DNA from: UKL13-2 sp038206765
GTDB taxonomy: Bacteria; Pseudomonadota; Gammaproteobacteria; Burkholderiales; Usitatibacteraceae
DNA length: 64,000 bases
NCBI GenBank assembly: GCA_038206765.1
Contig: JBBRAM010000003.1
Coordinates: forward strand, 1-64,000
Reading direction: 5' to 3'
The notes under the pieces are model-generated. The model was not told the DNA's origin and ran no database searches. It worked only from the letters and a program-made list of their open reading frames with translations. This document shows positions 14,890 through 24,353 of this stretch, piece by piece. Every line of letters begins with the position of its first letter. The stretch's first letter is position 1. Position numbers and translations under genes: made by a program.

Positions 14890-15548
14890 TTAATATGTCC
14901 GCAAAGTTAGATGCTCTGAAAGCCAGTCTGGAAGCCATTCTTGGCGATGCTGGCGGCAAAATGGCCAGTAAAATGGCCAGTAAAATCTTGGTCGATAAAG
15001 CGCAAATTATTGTTGAAGTTAAGGCTGCTAATTTAATCGCAGCGATGACGACGTTGCGCGATCACGCTGACCTCAAATTCAGCCAGTTGATAGATGCTTG
15101 CGGCATGGACTATGCCGAATTTGGCGGTACTGAGGAATCGGCGTCGCGTGGTTCGCGTTTTGCCGTTGTGTACCAATTACTCTCAATCGAGCACAATTTC
15201 CGCGTGCGGGTTCGTACCTTCGCCACCAATGATGATTTTCCGTTGCTCGATTCCGTGATTGGCGTCTGGGCATCCGCCAATTGGTACGAGCGCGAGGCGT
15301 TTGATTTGTACGGCATTATTTTTAATGGCCATCCCGATTTGCGCCGGATCCTTACGGACTATGGCTTCGTCGGGCATCCGTTCCGTAAAGATTTCCCAGT
15401 TTACGGGACAGTTGAAATGCGTTACGACCCTGAACAAAAACGCGTCATTTATCAGCCAGTGACCATCGAGCCGCGCGAGATCGTGCCGCGCGTCATCCGC
15501 GAGGAGCACTACGCCCACAATGGGGTTGGAAGTGGGGAGCGCAAATAA
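14886..15548 (+). CDS. nuoC: NADH-quinone oxidoreductase subunit C
   Basis: The 220-residue peripheral-arm subunit (30-kDa family) has the signature WYEREAFDLYGIIFNGHPDLRRILTDY. It is separate from NuoD, unlike the NuoCD fusion of E. coli. A 12-base duplication near the start (14961-14984) gives KMASKMASK, a small in-frame expansion. A second ATG at 14895 is an alternative start. Confidence 0.96.
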   Translation: MINMSAKLDALKASLEAILGDAGGKMASKMASKILVDKAQIIVEVKAANLIAAMTTLRDHADLKFSQLIDACGMDYAEFGGTEESASRGSRFAVVYQLLSIEHNFRVRVRTFATNDDFPLLDSVIGVWASANWYEREAFDLYGIIFNGHPDLRRILTDYGFVGHPFRKDFPVYGTVEMRYDPEQKRVIYQPVTIEPREIVPRVIREEHYAHNGVGSGERK

Positions 15549-15550
15549 TC

Positions 15551-16804
15551 ATGGCCGATATTAAAAATTACACCATGAACTTTGGCCCGCAGCACCCTGC
15601 GGCGCATGGCGTGTTGCGGTTGGTGCTGGAGCTGGACGGCGAGGTGGTACAACGCGCCGATCCGCATATCGGTTTGCTGCATCGCGCGACTGAAAAGCTA
15701 GCCGAAACGCGCACCTTTATTCAATCTGTGCCGTATATGGACCGCCTCGATTACGTGTCGATGATGGTCAACGAACACGCTTACGTGATGGCGATCGAAA
15801 AGCTTACGGGTGTGGATGTGCCAATCCGTGCGCAATACATTCGCGTGATGTTCGATGAAATCACCCGCGTGTTGAATCACCTGCTGTGGCTTGGTGCACA
15901 CGCGCTGGATGTGGGCGCAATGACGGTGTTTTTATATGCGTTCCGCGAGCGCGAAGATTTGATGGATTGCTATGAGGCTGTATCCGGCGCTCGCCTACAC
16001 GCCGCCTATTACCGGCCAGGCGGTGTCTATCGTGATTTGCCGGATCGCATGCCGCAATACACGGCCATGCAAGGGCGTAACGCAGAAGCAATGAAGCGCC
16101 TCAATGAAAATCGCCAAGGCTCATTGCTCGATTTCATTGACGATTTCACCCAGCGTTTTCCGAAATATATTGATGAATATGAAACGCTGTTGACAGACAA
16201 TCGGATCTGGAAACAACGCTTGGTCGGCATTGGCGTCGTCTCACCGGAGCGAGCGCAACAGTTAGGCTTCACAGGTCCTATGTTGCGCGGCTCGGGCATC
16301 GCCTGGGATCTGCGCAAGAAGCAGCCTTATGAAGTCTATGACAAGATGGATTTCGATATCCCAATTGGTACCAATGGCGATTGCTATGACCGCTATTTGG
16401 TGCGGGTGCAGGAAATGCGCGAGTCGAACAAAATTATTAAGCAATGTGTGGATTGGCTGCGCGTCAACCCTGGCCCGGTGATTTCGACCGACCATAAAAT
16501 TGCGCCGCCATCGCGCGAAAACATGAAGTCGAACATGGAAGAGTTGATTCACCATTTCAAGCTCTTCACGGAAGGTTTCCATGTCCCGCCGGGTGAAGTG
16601 TATTCGGCTGTTGAACATCCGAAAGGCGAGTTCGGTATTTATTTGGTGTCCGATGGCGCGAATAAGCCGTATCGTTTAAAAATCCGCGCGGCGGGCTTCC
16701 CACATCTGGCGGCGCTCGATGAAATGTCGCGCGGCCATATGATTGCAGACGTGGTGACCATTATCGGCACGCAGGATATTGTGTTTGGGGAAATTGACCG
16801 ATGA
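15551..16804 (+). CDS. nuoD: NADH-quinone oxidoreductase subunit D
   Basis: The 417-residue subunit of 49-kDa type forms the quinone-binding pocket with NuoB. Conserved stretches include NFGPQHPAAHGVLRL (quinone-site His), DPHIGLLHRATEKL, DYVSMMVNEHAY and YTAMQGRNAE. Its TGA overlaps the ATG of the next gene (ATGA at 16801-16804), which is an unusual cupin gene instead of nuoE. Confidence 0.97.
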   Translation: MADIKNYTMNFGPQHPAAHGVLRLVLELDGEVVQRADPHIGLLHRATEKLAETRTFIQSVPYMDRLDYVSMMVNEHAYVMAIEKLTGVDVPIRAQYIRVMFDEITRVLNHLLWLGAHALDVGAMTVFLYAFREREDLMDCYEAVSGARLHAAYYRPGGVYRDLPDRMPQYTAMQGRNAEAMKRLNENRQGSLLDFIDDFTQRFPKYIDEYETLLTDNRIWKQRLVGIGVVSPERAQQLGFTGPMLRGSGIAWDLRKKQPYEVYDKMDFDIPIGTNGDCYDRYLVRVQEMRESNKIIKQCVDWLRVNPGPVISTDHKIAPPSRENMKSNMEELIHHFKLFTEGFHVPPGEVYSAVEHPKGEFGIYLVSDGANKPYRLKIRAAGFPHLAALDEMSRGHMIADVVTIIGTQDIVFGEIDR

Positions 16805-17295
16805 ATGCGACCACTTCGGTCATCGCTGGGAAAGTCATCAACATTGATGAACTCAATCTGGAACCATTTACGCAGGGCGAAAAATTTGCGTCCGCAGGTG
16901 CGCGTATCGGCCCGATACTCGGCGCGAAAGACTTGGGTTATTCGTACGACGTTATTCCGGCGGGAAAAATTTCCTGTCCGTTTCACAGTCATTGCGCAGA
17001 GGAAGAAATGTTTTTTATTGTGCACGGCACCGGCACATTGCGCTATGGAAACGAGCAGCGCAAAGTTCGCGCTGGTGATTTCATCGCTTGCCCCACCGGC
17101 GGGGCTGAAACCGCGCATCAAATTATCAATGATTCCGATGCGCCACTCGCTTATATCTCGGTCAGCACCAAGATGCCAGCCGAGGTTTGCGAATATCCGG
17201 ATTCCGGCAAGATTGGCGCGTATGGTCGCGACGGTGACGGCCTAAAACACATGACAGAGCGTCACAGCCATGTGGATTATTGGAAGGGAGAATAG
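16801..17295 (+). CDS. Cupin-domain protein inserted between nuoD and nuoE
   Basis: A 164-residue single-domain cupin with motif 1 ligands H62, H64 and E69 (CPFHSHCAEEEMFF), GTGTLRYG, and motif 2 His H106 (GAETAHQIIN). It should bind a metal; substrate unknown. It overlaps nuoD by four bases and its stop is four bases before the nuoE start, so it is embedded in the nuo operon and translationally coupled. It is not a known complex I subunit. Resembling small cupins act as isomerases, sugar-binding or regulatory proteins; a role in complex I assembly or an unrelated passenger are both possible. Confidence 0.85.
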   Translation: MNATTSVIAGKVINIDELNLEPFTQGEKFASAGARIGPILGAKDLGYSYDVIPAGKISCPFHSHCAEEEMFFIVHGTGTLRYGNEQRKVRAGDFIACPTGGAETAHQIINDSDAPLAYISVSTKMPAEVCEYPDSGKIGAYGRDGDGLKHMTERHSHVDYWKGE

Positions 17296-17299
17296 TTTC

Positions 17300-17785
17300 G
17301 TGTTGTCTATTGAGTTATCTAACGAGTCAAAAGCAAAAATTGATCGTGAACTGGCAAAGTTTCCAGCCGACCAAAAGCAATCCGCTGTCATGGCAGCACT
17401 CGCCTTTGCGCAAGACGAGCATGGCTGGTTGCCCAATGAATTGATGGATGAAGTTGCGCAATATTTAGGCATGCCTTCTATTGCCGTGTACGAGGTGGCG
17501 ACCTTTTACAATATGTACAACCTGAAGCCGATGGGCAAACACAAGATTACGGTTTGTACCAATTTGCCTTGTGCTTTGTCTGGCGGAGTGGATGCGGCAG
17601 ACTATTTGAAAGCCAAGCTGGGCGTGGATTGGAAAGAAGTCACGGCCGATGGCAATTTCAGTTTGGTTGAGGGTGAATGCATGGGCGCTTGTGCCGATGC
17701 GCCGGTGCTACTGGTAAACAATAAACGCATGTGTAGCTTCATGTCGAACGCGAAGCTCGATCAATTGCTTGCGGAGCTTAAATAA
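17300..17785 (+). CDS. nuoE: NADH-quinone oxidoreductase subunit E (2Fe-2S, N1a)
   Basis: The 161-residue NADH-dehydrogenase module subunit has thioredoxin-like fold ligands for a 2Fe-2S cluster in VCTNLPCALSG and GECMGACADAP. The segment EVATFYNMYNLKPMGKH is typical. I chose the GTG at 17300, which places the family-normal N terminus after GGGAG; the frame is open to an ATG at 17270 within the cupin gene. Its stop overlaps the nuoF ATG by one base. Confidence 0.95.
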   Translation: MLSIELSNESKAKIDRELAKFPADQKQSAVMAALAFAQDEHGWLPNELMDEVAQYLGMPSIAVYEVATFYNMYNLKPMGKHKITVCTNLPCALSGGVDAADYLKAKLGVDWKEVTADGNFSLVEGECMGACADAPVLLVNNKRMCSFMSNAKLDQLLAELK

Positions 17786-19140
17786 TGTCGAATTTGACCA
17801 CACCATTAGATTACGGCCCCGACGCAATTTTGATGAAGGGTTTGACCGGCGCTGCTGACGATTGGCGCTTGAAAGCCTACGAATCACGCGATGGCTACGC
17901 GGCAATTCGGAAGATATTAAGTACGGGCATGAAGCCCGAAGATGTGGTCGCTGAAGTCAAAAAATCAGCGCTGCGCGGCCGCGGTGGTGCGGGCTTCCCG
18001 ACCGGTTTAAAGTGGAGCTTCATGCCCCGTTCATTCCCCGGCGCAAAATATTTGGTTTGCAATTCCGATGAAGGCGAGCCTGGCACCTGCAAAGATCGCG
18101 ACATTCATCGCTACAACCCTCATCAGCTCATTGAGGGCATGATTATCGGTGCCTACGCAATGGGCATTCCTGTTGGCTACAACTATATCCATGGTGAGAT
18201 TTGGGCCGAGTATGACCGTTTTGAAGAAGCGCTCGAAGAGGCCCGCGCTGCCGGTTATTTAGGTAACAATATTTTGGGTTCGGAATTTTCGTTCCAGCTT
18301 CATGCTTTCCACGGTTACGGCGCGTACATCTGCGGCGAAGAAACGGCGCTACTCGAATCGCTGGAAGGCAAAAAAGGCCAGCCGCGTTTCAAACCGCCGT
18401 TCCCAGCCTCATTCGGCATGTATGGCAAACCAACCACGATTAACAACACCGAAACGTTTGCAGCCGTGCCATTCATCATCCGCGAAGGTGGTGATGCGTT
18501 TTTGAATATGGGCAAGCCGAATAACGGCGGCACCAAATTATTTTCTGTTACCGGTCACGTAAATAAGCCAGGTAACTATGAAGTCAAACTCGGCACACCG
18601 TTTGCCAAGCTGCTCGAAATGGCCGGCGGAATGCGCGGCGGTAAAAAACTGAAGGGGGTCATCCCCGGCGGCTCGTCCATGCCTGTCATCAAAGGTGATT
18701 TGATGATGGCGACCGATATGGATTACGACTCCATCGCCAAAGCGGGCTCAATGCTCGGCTCGGGTGCGGTGATTGTCATGGATGAAGACACTTGCATGGT
18801 CAAAGCCGCCGAGCGTTTGGCGTATTTCTACTATGAAGAATCCTGCGGCCAATGCACACCATGCCGCGAAGGAACGGGCTGGCTGTATCGCATTATCCAT
18901 CGCATAGAGCACGGCGACGGCCGCGCGGAAGATCTTGATTTGCTGCTGAATTTATCGGATCAAATTCAGGGCCGCACCATTTGTGCGTTGGGTGATGCTG
19001 CCGCGATGCCGGTGCGCGCCTTTGTGAAAAATTTCCGTGAAGAATTTGAGTATCACATTGCCAACAAACGTTGTTTGGTGAAAGCGGGCGGCTATTCTTC
19101 GGCACACCTACATGAAGCGCTGTTGATGGCTGCGGAATAA
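17785..19140 (+). CDS. nuoF: NADH-quinone oxidoreductase subunit F (NADH/FMN, N3)
   Basis: The 451-residue subunit binds NADH and FMN and holds the N3 4Fe-4S cluster. Glycine-rich loop RGRGGAGFPTGLKW, NADH-binding NSDEGEPGTCKDR, Gly-rich YICGEETALLESLEG and cluster ligands in ESCGQCTPCREGTGW with a later Cys in RTICALGDAA are all visible. It forms the electron-input module with NuoE and NuoG. Confidence 0.97.
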   Translation: MSNLTTPLDYGPDAILMKGLTGAADDWRLKAYESRDGYAAIRKILSTGMKPEDVVAEVKKSALRGRGGAGFPTGLKWSFMPRSFPGAKYLVCNSDEGEPGTCKDRDIHRYNPHQLIEGMIIGAYAMGIPVGYNYIHGEIWAEYDRFEEALEEARAAGYLGNNILGSEFSFQLHAFHGYGAYICGEETALLESLEGKKGQPRFKPPFPASFGMYGKPTTINNTETFAAVPFIIREGGDAFLNMGKPNNGGTKLFSVTGHVNKPGNYEVKLGTPFAKLLEMAGGMRGGKKLKGVIPGGSSMPVIKGDLMMATDMDYDSIAKAGSMLGSGAVIVMDEDTCMVKAAERLAYFYYEESCGQCTPCREGTGWLYRIIHRIEHGDGRAEDLDLLLNLSDQIQGRTICALGDAAAMPVRAFVKNFREEFEYHIANKRCLVKAGGYSSAHLHEALLMAAE

Positions 19141-19152
19141 GAGAATTAGAAA

Positions 19153-21522
19153 ATGATCAATCTAGAAATCGACGGCAAACAAGTCACTGTAGAAAACGGC
19201 GCAACCGTCATGGAAGCGGCGACCAAGCTGGGCGTGTTCGTGCCGCATTTTTGTTATCACAAAAAACTGAGCATCGCGGCTAATTGCCGGATGTGTCTTG
19301 TGCAGGTTGAAAAAGCACCAAAACCGCTGCCCGCCTGCGCGACCCCCGCAACGGAAGGCATGAAGGTTCAAACCTCATCTGAATATGCCAAAAAAGCGCA
19401 AGAAGGGGTGATGGAATTTTTGCTCATTAACCATCCGCTCGATTGCCCGATTTGCGATCAGGGTGGCGAGTGCCAGTTACAAGACCTAGCTGTCGGTTAC
19501 GGCAACGGTGCTTCGCGCTATCAGGAAGAAAAACGCGTTGTTGTGAACAAAAATTTAGGCCCGCTGATTTCAACTGATATGACACGCTGCATTCACTGCA
19601 CCCGTTGCGTGCGGTTCGGTCAAGAAATCGCCGGTGTGATGGAGCTTGGCCAAGCCGGGCGTGGCGAACATTCCGAAATTCTGGCATTCGTTGGCAATAC
19701 TGTCGATTCAGAATTGTCTGGCAACATGATTGATCTGTGCCCCGTCGGCGCGCTCACATCGAAACCGTTTCGCTATTCGGCTCGCACCTGGGAGCTATCA
19801 CGCCGCAAATCAGTATCGCCGCACGATAGCCTTGGTTCCAATCTCATTGTGCAAGTGAAGCAAGATCGGGTTATGCGGGTGTTGCCGCTAGAGAACGATG
19901 CAATTAACGAATGCTGGTTGTCCGATAAAGACCGGTTTTCCTACGAGGGTTTAAATTCGCCAGAGCGTCTCACCAAACCCATGGTAAAGCGCGCTGGTGT
20001 TTGGATTGAGGCTGAATGGCCGGAAGCCTTGCAGGCGGTGGCAGATGGCTTGAATGGCGTGAAGAATAAACATGGCGCGAGTGCAATCGGCGCCTTGGCT
20101 TCGGCGCATCAAACGCTTGAAGAATTGTATTTGCTCAATAAACTCATGCGTAGCTTAGGTTCTAACAATATTGACACCCGGCTGCGTCAGGTTGACACCA
20201 GTTCCGATGGTAAATTAGCGGGTGCACGTTGGCTGGGCATGAAGATTGCCGATATTGGCGCGTTGCAAAGCGTGTTGGTGGTTGGCTCGACATTACGCAA
20301 AGATCATCCACTGATTGCAAATCGTCTGCGCCAGGCCGCAAAGAAGGGTTTGCAAATCAATATCGTCCATGCAGCTGATGATGATTTGTTGATGAAAATT
20401 GCCAACAAAGCGATTGTTCGTCCGAGCGCGATGGTTTCGACATTGGCTGGCGTGGCGAAAGCGTTGGCAGAGGCCAAAGGTGTTGCACTCCTTGCGGAAC
20501 TGGCAGCAGCAGTTGGTACCGCGACTGTCTCCGCCGAAGCGCGTGCAATCGCACAAAGCTTGGGTGCAAAAGAGAAAACAGCTGTGCTGCTGGGGAATCT
20601 GACGCAGCAGCATCCGCAGTTCACAACATTGCATGTGTTGGCACAAGAAATTGCCCGTTTGTCCGGCGCGACATTGGGCTTTTTGGGCGAGGCCGCCAAT
20701 AGCGTTGGCGCTGCGGTCGTTGGTGCTGAGCCCGGTGCAAGTGGGTTTTGCGCGCAAGGCATGGTCAAAAAACCACGCCAAGGCTATGTGCTGTTGGGCG
20801 TTGAGCCTGAACTTGATTGCGCCGCGCCGGTCACCACAATGAATGCCTTGAGTGCGGCAGAATTTGTCGTTTCACTATCCGCTTTTAAAAACGCGGCATT
20901 GGAATACGCGCATGTTATTTTGCCGATTGCGCCATTCACCGAAACCGCTGGCACTTTTGTCAACACCGAAGGCACCGTGCAAACATTTAACGGTGTCGTA
21001 AAACCACTTGGTGAAGCACGCCCGGCATGGAAAGTCGTCCGCGTGTTGGGTAATTTGCTTGGGTTGGATAGATTTGAACAAGACAACGTTGATCAGATTC
21101 GCGCAGAAATTGCGCCTGATCTGCAAGCCTTTGCATCGGCAAAGCTGAACAACGCCGCTTCCGATATAAAGGTTGAAATTCAAGAAGCACGCACCGGCAT
21201 TGAGCGCGTTGGTGAAGTGCCGATTTACGCAGCCGATGCTCTGGTGCGCCGCGCGCCAGCGCTACAAAAATCAGCTGATGCGAAAAACGCAAAATTTGCA
21301 TTTTTTGCGAGTGGTGTATTCGCGCAGCTCGGCCTGATTGACGGCGGCGATGTCAGCATTCAGCAAGGGGCAGGCGCCGCAACACTTACCGCGAAATGCG
21401 AACCCAATCTAGCGGCCGGCTGCGTGCGTGTCGCTGTGGCGATTGCCTCAAGCGCGAGTCTGGATGCGGCTTTCGGGGCATTGCAAGTTGAAAAAATCAA
21501 TATATCGGCTGCTGCGGACTAA
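19153..21522 (+). CDS. nuoG: NADH-quinone oxidoreductase subunit G
   Basis: The 789-residue iron-sulfur subunit has an N-terminal 2Fe-2S domain (FCYHKKLSIAANCRMCLVQ and PACATPA), His-Cys ligands HPLDCPICDQGGECQLQ, and 4Fe-4S ligands CIHCTRCVRF with CPVGALT. The molybdopterin-oxidoreductase-like C-terminal half lacks an obvious cofactor role, as in other NuoG proteins. It is normal in length for betaproteobacteria and lies 12 bases after nuoF. Confidence 0.96.
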   Translation: MINLEIDGKQVTVENGATVMEAATKLGVFVPHFCYHKKLSIAANCRMCLVQVEKAPKPLPACATPATEGMKVQTSSEYAKKAQEGVMEFLLINHPLDCPICDQGGECQLQDLAVGYGNGASRYQEEKRVVVNKNLGPLISTDMTRCIHCTRCVRFGQEIAGVMELGQAGRGEHSEILAFVGNTVDSELSGNMIDLCPVGALTSKPFRYSARTWELSRRKSVSPHDSLGSNLIVQVKQDRVMRVLPLENDAINECWLSDKDRFSYEGLNSPERLTKPMVKRAGVWIEAEWPEALQAVADGLNGVKNKHGASAIGALASAHQTLEELYLLNKLMRSLGSNNIDTRLRQVDTSSDGKLAGARWLGMKIADIGALQSVLVVGSTLRKDHPLIANRLRQAAKKGLQINIVHAADDDLLMKIANKAIVRPSAMVSTLAGVAKALAEAKGVALLAELAAAVGTATVSAEARAIAQSLGAKEKTAVLLGNLTQQHPQFTTLHVLAQEIARLSGATLGFLGEAANSVGAAVVGAEPGASGFCAQGMVKKPRQGYVLLGVEPELDCAAPVTTMNALSAAEFVVSLSAFKNAALEYAHVILPIAPFTETAGTFVNTEGTVQTFNGVVKPLGEARPAWKVVRVLGNLLGLDRFEQDNVDQIRAEIAPDLQAFASAKLNNAASDIKVEIQEARTGIERVGEVPIYAADALVRRAPALQKSADAKNAKFAFFASGVFAQLGLIDGGDVSIQQGAGAATLTAKCEPNLAAGCVRVAVAIASSASLDAAFGALQVEKINISAAAD

Positions 21523-21533
21523 ATAAAAATAAC

Positions 21534-22652
21534 ATGATCGAAACTCTCTACCAAACATTAGACGCAGGCTTCAGCAGCACCCTCGGTGCGGCTTGGGGAC
21601 CGCCCGCCTTCGCCGCTGCGTGGGCGCTGGCAAAAATTCTGTGCGTACTGGTGCCGCTGATTTTATTCGTACTTTATTTCCAATTGATCGAGCGTTGGGT
21701 GATCGGCTGGATGCAGGTTCGCCGTGGCCCGAACCGCGTTACCTTCTTTGGCATTAAATGGCTTGGCGGGGTGGCACAGCCAGTAGCTGATGCGTTGAAA
21801 CTGTTGATGAAAGAACAGATTATTCCAACGGGTGCCAGCAAATGGTTGTTCCTCATTGCGCCCGCATTATCAGTGGCACCTGCGATGGCCGTATGGGCGG
21901 TGATCCCGTTTATGCCGGGCTGGGTGATTGCCAATGTAGACGCCGGGTTATTGGTGGTGTTGGCAATGACTTCGATGGGCGTGTACGGTGTGATCGTGGC
22001 CGGCTGGGCATCGAATTCCAAGTATGCATTCTTGGGCGCGATGCGTTCGGCGGCACAGGTCGTAAGCTACGAGATTGCGATGGGCTTTGCCTTGGTCGGC
22101 GGCTTAATGGCCGCACAGACCATGAACCTGTCCGAAATGGTGATGAAGCAAGATAGCAACTGGGGTGCCGCAGGCTGGTTCTGGATTCCGCTGTTTCCGT
22201 TGTTCATCATTCATTTTATTGCCGGTGTGGCCGAGACCAATCGCCATCCGTTCGATGTGGCCGAAGGTGAATCTGAAATTGTGGCAGGCCCGTTGGTTGA
22301 ATATTCAGGCATGACGTGGTCACTATTTTTCTTGGCCGAATACGCAAACATGCTGTTGGTGGCCACTATCTCAACGATCATGTTCATGGGTGGATGGCTG
22401 TCGCCATTTCCGAAATCGGTGCCGATTTTGGGTGAGCCTTGCATCTTGTGGATGCTCGGTAAAATGATGGTGCTTATGCTGATGTTCGTTTGGATTCGTG
22501 CCTCGTTTCCGCGCTATCGATATGACCAGATCATGCGTCTGGGCTGGAAAATATTTATCCCGATCACGATTGTGTGGATCATTGTCGTCGGTGTGATGAT
22601 GCTGGATCCGGTTCGCAACTGGGTACCGTTTTCGCTCTGGTTTGGAAAGTAA
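21534..22652 (+). CDS. nuoH: NADH-quinone oxidoreductase subunit H
   Basis: The 372-residue membrane subunit joins the peripheral and membrane arms and helps form the quinone site. About eight spans are present with conserved ERWVIGWMQVRRGPNRV, ETNRHPFDVAEGESEIVAG and FVWIRASFPRYRYDQIM. It follows nuoG by 11 bases. Confidence 0.97.
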   Translation: MIETLYQTLDAGFSSTLGAAWGPPAFAAAWALAKILCVLVPLILFVLYFQLIERWVIGWMQVRRGPNRVTFFGIKWLGGVAQPVADALKLLMKEQIIPTGASKWLFLIAPALSVAPAMAVWAVIPFMPGWVIANVDAGLLVVLAMTSMGVYGVIVAGWASNSKYAFLGAMRSAAQVVSYEIAMGFALVGGLMAAQTMNLSEMVMKQDSNWGAAGWFWIPLFPLFIIHFIAGVAETNRHPFDVAEGESEIVAGPLVEYSGMTWSLFFLAEYANMLLVATISTIMFMGGWLSPFPKSVPILGEPCILWMLGKMMVLMLMFVWIRASFPRYRYDQIMRLGWKIFIPITIVWIIVVGVMMLDPVRNWVPFSLWFGK

Positions 22653-22654
22653 TT

Positions 22655-23146
22655 ATGTTTGATAGAACCAAAGAATTATTGGGCAGCCTGCTGCTAGGTG
22701 AATTGGTGCAAGGTCTGAAATTGACCGGGCGAAATTTGTTCGCGCGCAAAATCACGGTGCAATTCCCCGAAGAAAAAACCCCGCAAAGCCCGCGCTTCCG
22801 AGGGCTGCACGCATTGCGCCGCTACCCGAACGGTGAAGAACGCTGTATCGCCTGTAAGCTTTGTGAGGCAGTTTGCCCCGCGCTTGCAATCACTATTGAA
22901 TCCGAACAACGTGACGATGGCTCGCGCCGCACCACACGTTACGACATCGATTTAACCAAGTGTATCTTCTGCGGCTTCTGCGAAGAATCCTGCCCGGTTG
23001 ATTCAATTGTTGAAACCCATTTACTTGAATATCACGGCGAAAAGCGTGGTGATCTTTACTACACCAAACCAATGTTGTTGGCGATTGGCGATAAATATGA
23101 AGCAGAGATCGCAAGCCGCCGAGCAGAAGACGCCAAATATCGGTGA
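22655..23146 (+). CDS. nuoI: NADH-quinone oxidoreductase subunit I (two 4Fe-4S)
   Basis: The 163-residue ferredoxin-like subunit carries clusters N6a and N6b: CIACKLCEAVCP and CIFCGFCEESCP. The N-terminal amphipathic helix (LGELVQGLKLTGRNLF) binds the membrane arm. The ATG at 22655, two bases after nuoH, starts the conserved N terminus; the frame extends upstream into nuoH to 22574 but that part is overlap only. The 112 bases before nuoJ hold no recognised gene. Confidence 0.96.
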   Translation: MFDRTKELLGSLLLGELVQGLKLTGRNLFARKITVQFPEEKTPQSPRFRGLHALRRYPNGEERCIACKLCEAVCPALAITIESEQRDDGSRRTTRYDIDLTKCIFCGFCEESCPVDSIVETHLLEYHGEKRGDLYYTKPMLLAIGDKYEAEIASRRAEDAKYR

Positions 23147-23258
23147 GGAGATCGGACAGAGGTGTGTGGCTGGTGGTGGTCTTTTCTTTATCTGCCCCAT
23201 TAACTTGCGCGTCTCCTTACCTGTCACTACCCACATCTCAACAGAATTTAACTAACAA

Positions 23259-23960
23259 ATGACCTTCCAATCCATCATCTTCTATGCCTTCTCCGCAGTG
23301 CTGATTTTCTCGGCGCTGCGTGTCATCACGGCAAAAAACCCGGTGCATGCCGTGTTATTTTTAGTGATGTCGTTTTATACCGCGTCGGCGCTATGGATGC
23401 TCCTGTATGCCGAGTTCTTGGCGATTATGTTAATTGTTGTCTATGTTGGTGCAGTGATGGTGCTGTTCTTGTTTGTGGTGATGATGCTCGATATCAACTT
23501 TGAAAAGCTGCGCGAGGGCTTCTGGAAATACTTGCCGGTTGCCGCGACCGTCGCGATTTTGATGGTTGCTGAAATGGTGCTGCTCATCACCAGCAAAAAT
23601 TTCCACATGGGCGATGGCGCGATGCCAGGAGCGCCTGCCGCAATCTCTAACAGCAAAGAGCTTGGTCGAATTTTATACACCGATTATTTGCTGCCGTTTG
23701 AATTGGCTTCGGTGATATTAGTGGTGGCGATTGTCGCCGCCATTGCGTTGACGATGCGACCGCGCAAAGAGGCTCGCTCGCAGGTTGTGGGCGATCAGGT
23801 GCGTGTAAAGGCGGCTGATCGTTTGAAGATTATCAAGATGGACCCGACTGTTGAAGCCGCCTCTGTCGCGGCCGCACCTGAAGCTGCACCAACCGCACCG
23901 GCTTCACCAGTCGCACAGTCCCCACAGACGCCAGCGCCCGCCGCCGCGAAAGCATCATAA
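23259..23960 (+). CDS. nuoJ: NADH-quinone oxidoreductase subunit J
   Basis: The 233-residue membrane subunit has five spans and the conserved region LAIMLIVVYVGAVMVLFLFVVMML. The last 45 residues are an Ala/Pro-rich tail (AAAPEAAPTAPASPVAQS), longer than in most relatives and probably unstructured. It lies two bases before nuoK. Confidence 0.96.
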   Translation: MTFQSIIFYAFSAVLIFSALRVITAKNPVHAVLFLVMSFYTASALWMLLYAEFLAIMLIVVYVGAVMVLFLFVVMMLDINFEKLREGFWKYLPVAATVAILMVAEMVLLITSKNFHMGDGAMPGAPAAISNSKELGRILYTDYLLPFELASVILVVAIVAAIALTMRPRKEARSQVVGDQVRVKAADRLKIIKMDPTVEAASVAAAPEAAPTAPASPVAQSPQTPAPAAAKAS

Positions 23961-23962
23961 TT

Positions 23963-24268
23963 ATGATCACACTTTCTGATTACCTCGTTCTCTCGGCAAT
24001 TTTATTCGCGATTTCAGTTGCGGGCATTTTCTTGAATCGTAAAAACATCATTGTGCTGTTGATGTCGATTGAATTGATGCTGCTCGCCGTGAATATGAAT
24101 TTCATCGCGTTCTCGCACCACTGGGGCAATTTGGCGGGTCAGGTTATGGTGTTCTTTATTTTGACGGTTGCCGCAGCAGAATCCGCGATTGGCTTGGCGA
24201 TTTTGGTGATTTTATTCCGCAATTTACGCAGCATCAATGTTGACGATATTGGCACGCTCAAGGGTTGA
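23963..24268 (+). CDS. nuoK: NADH-quinone oxidoreductase subunit K
   Basis: The 101-residue, three-span membrane subunit has the two conserved Glu residues expected for proton transfer (SIELMLLAVNMNF and AAAESAIGLAI). Its length is standard for the family. Confidence 0.97.
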   Translation: MITLSDYLVLSAILFAISVAGIFLNRKNIIVLLMSIELMLLAVNMNFIAFSHHWGNLAGQVMVFFILTVAAAESAIGLAILVILFRNLRSINVDDIGTLKG

Positions 24269-24353
24269 CCGTTAAAAACTTGCCATTTCACGCAGCACTT
24301 AACAAATAGCGCCGAAAGCGTAAAAGCCTGAAAGTATAGAGCCCTGAAGAAAA

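Noticed and set aside
22998..23255. Possible small gene overlapping the end of nuoI
   Set aside because: It is in another frame of nuoI for most of its length and has no recognisable features after the overlap.
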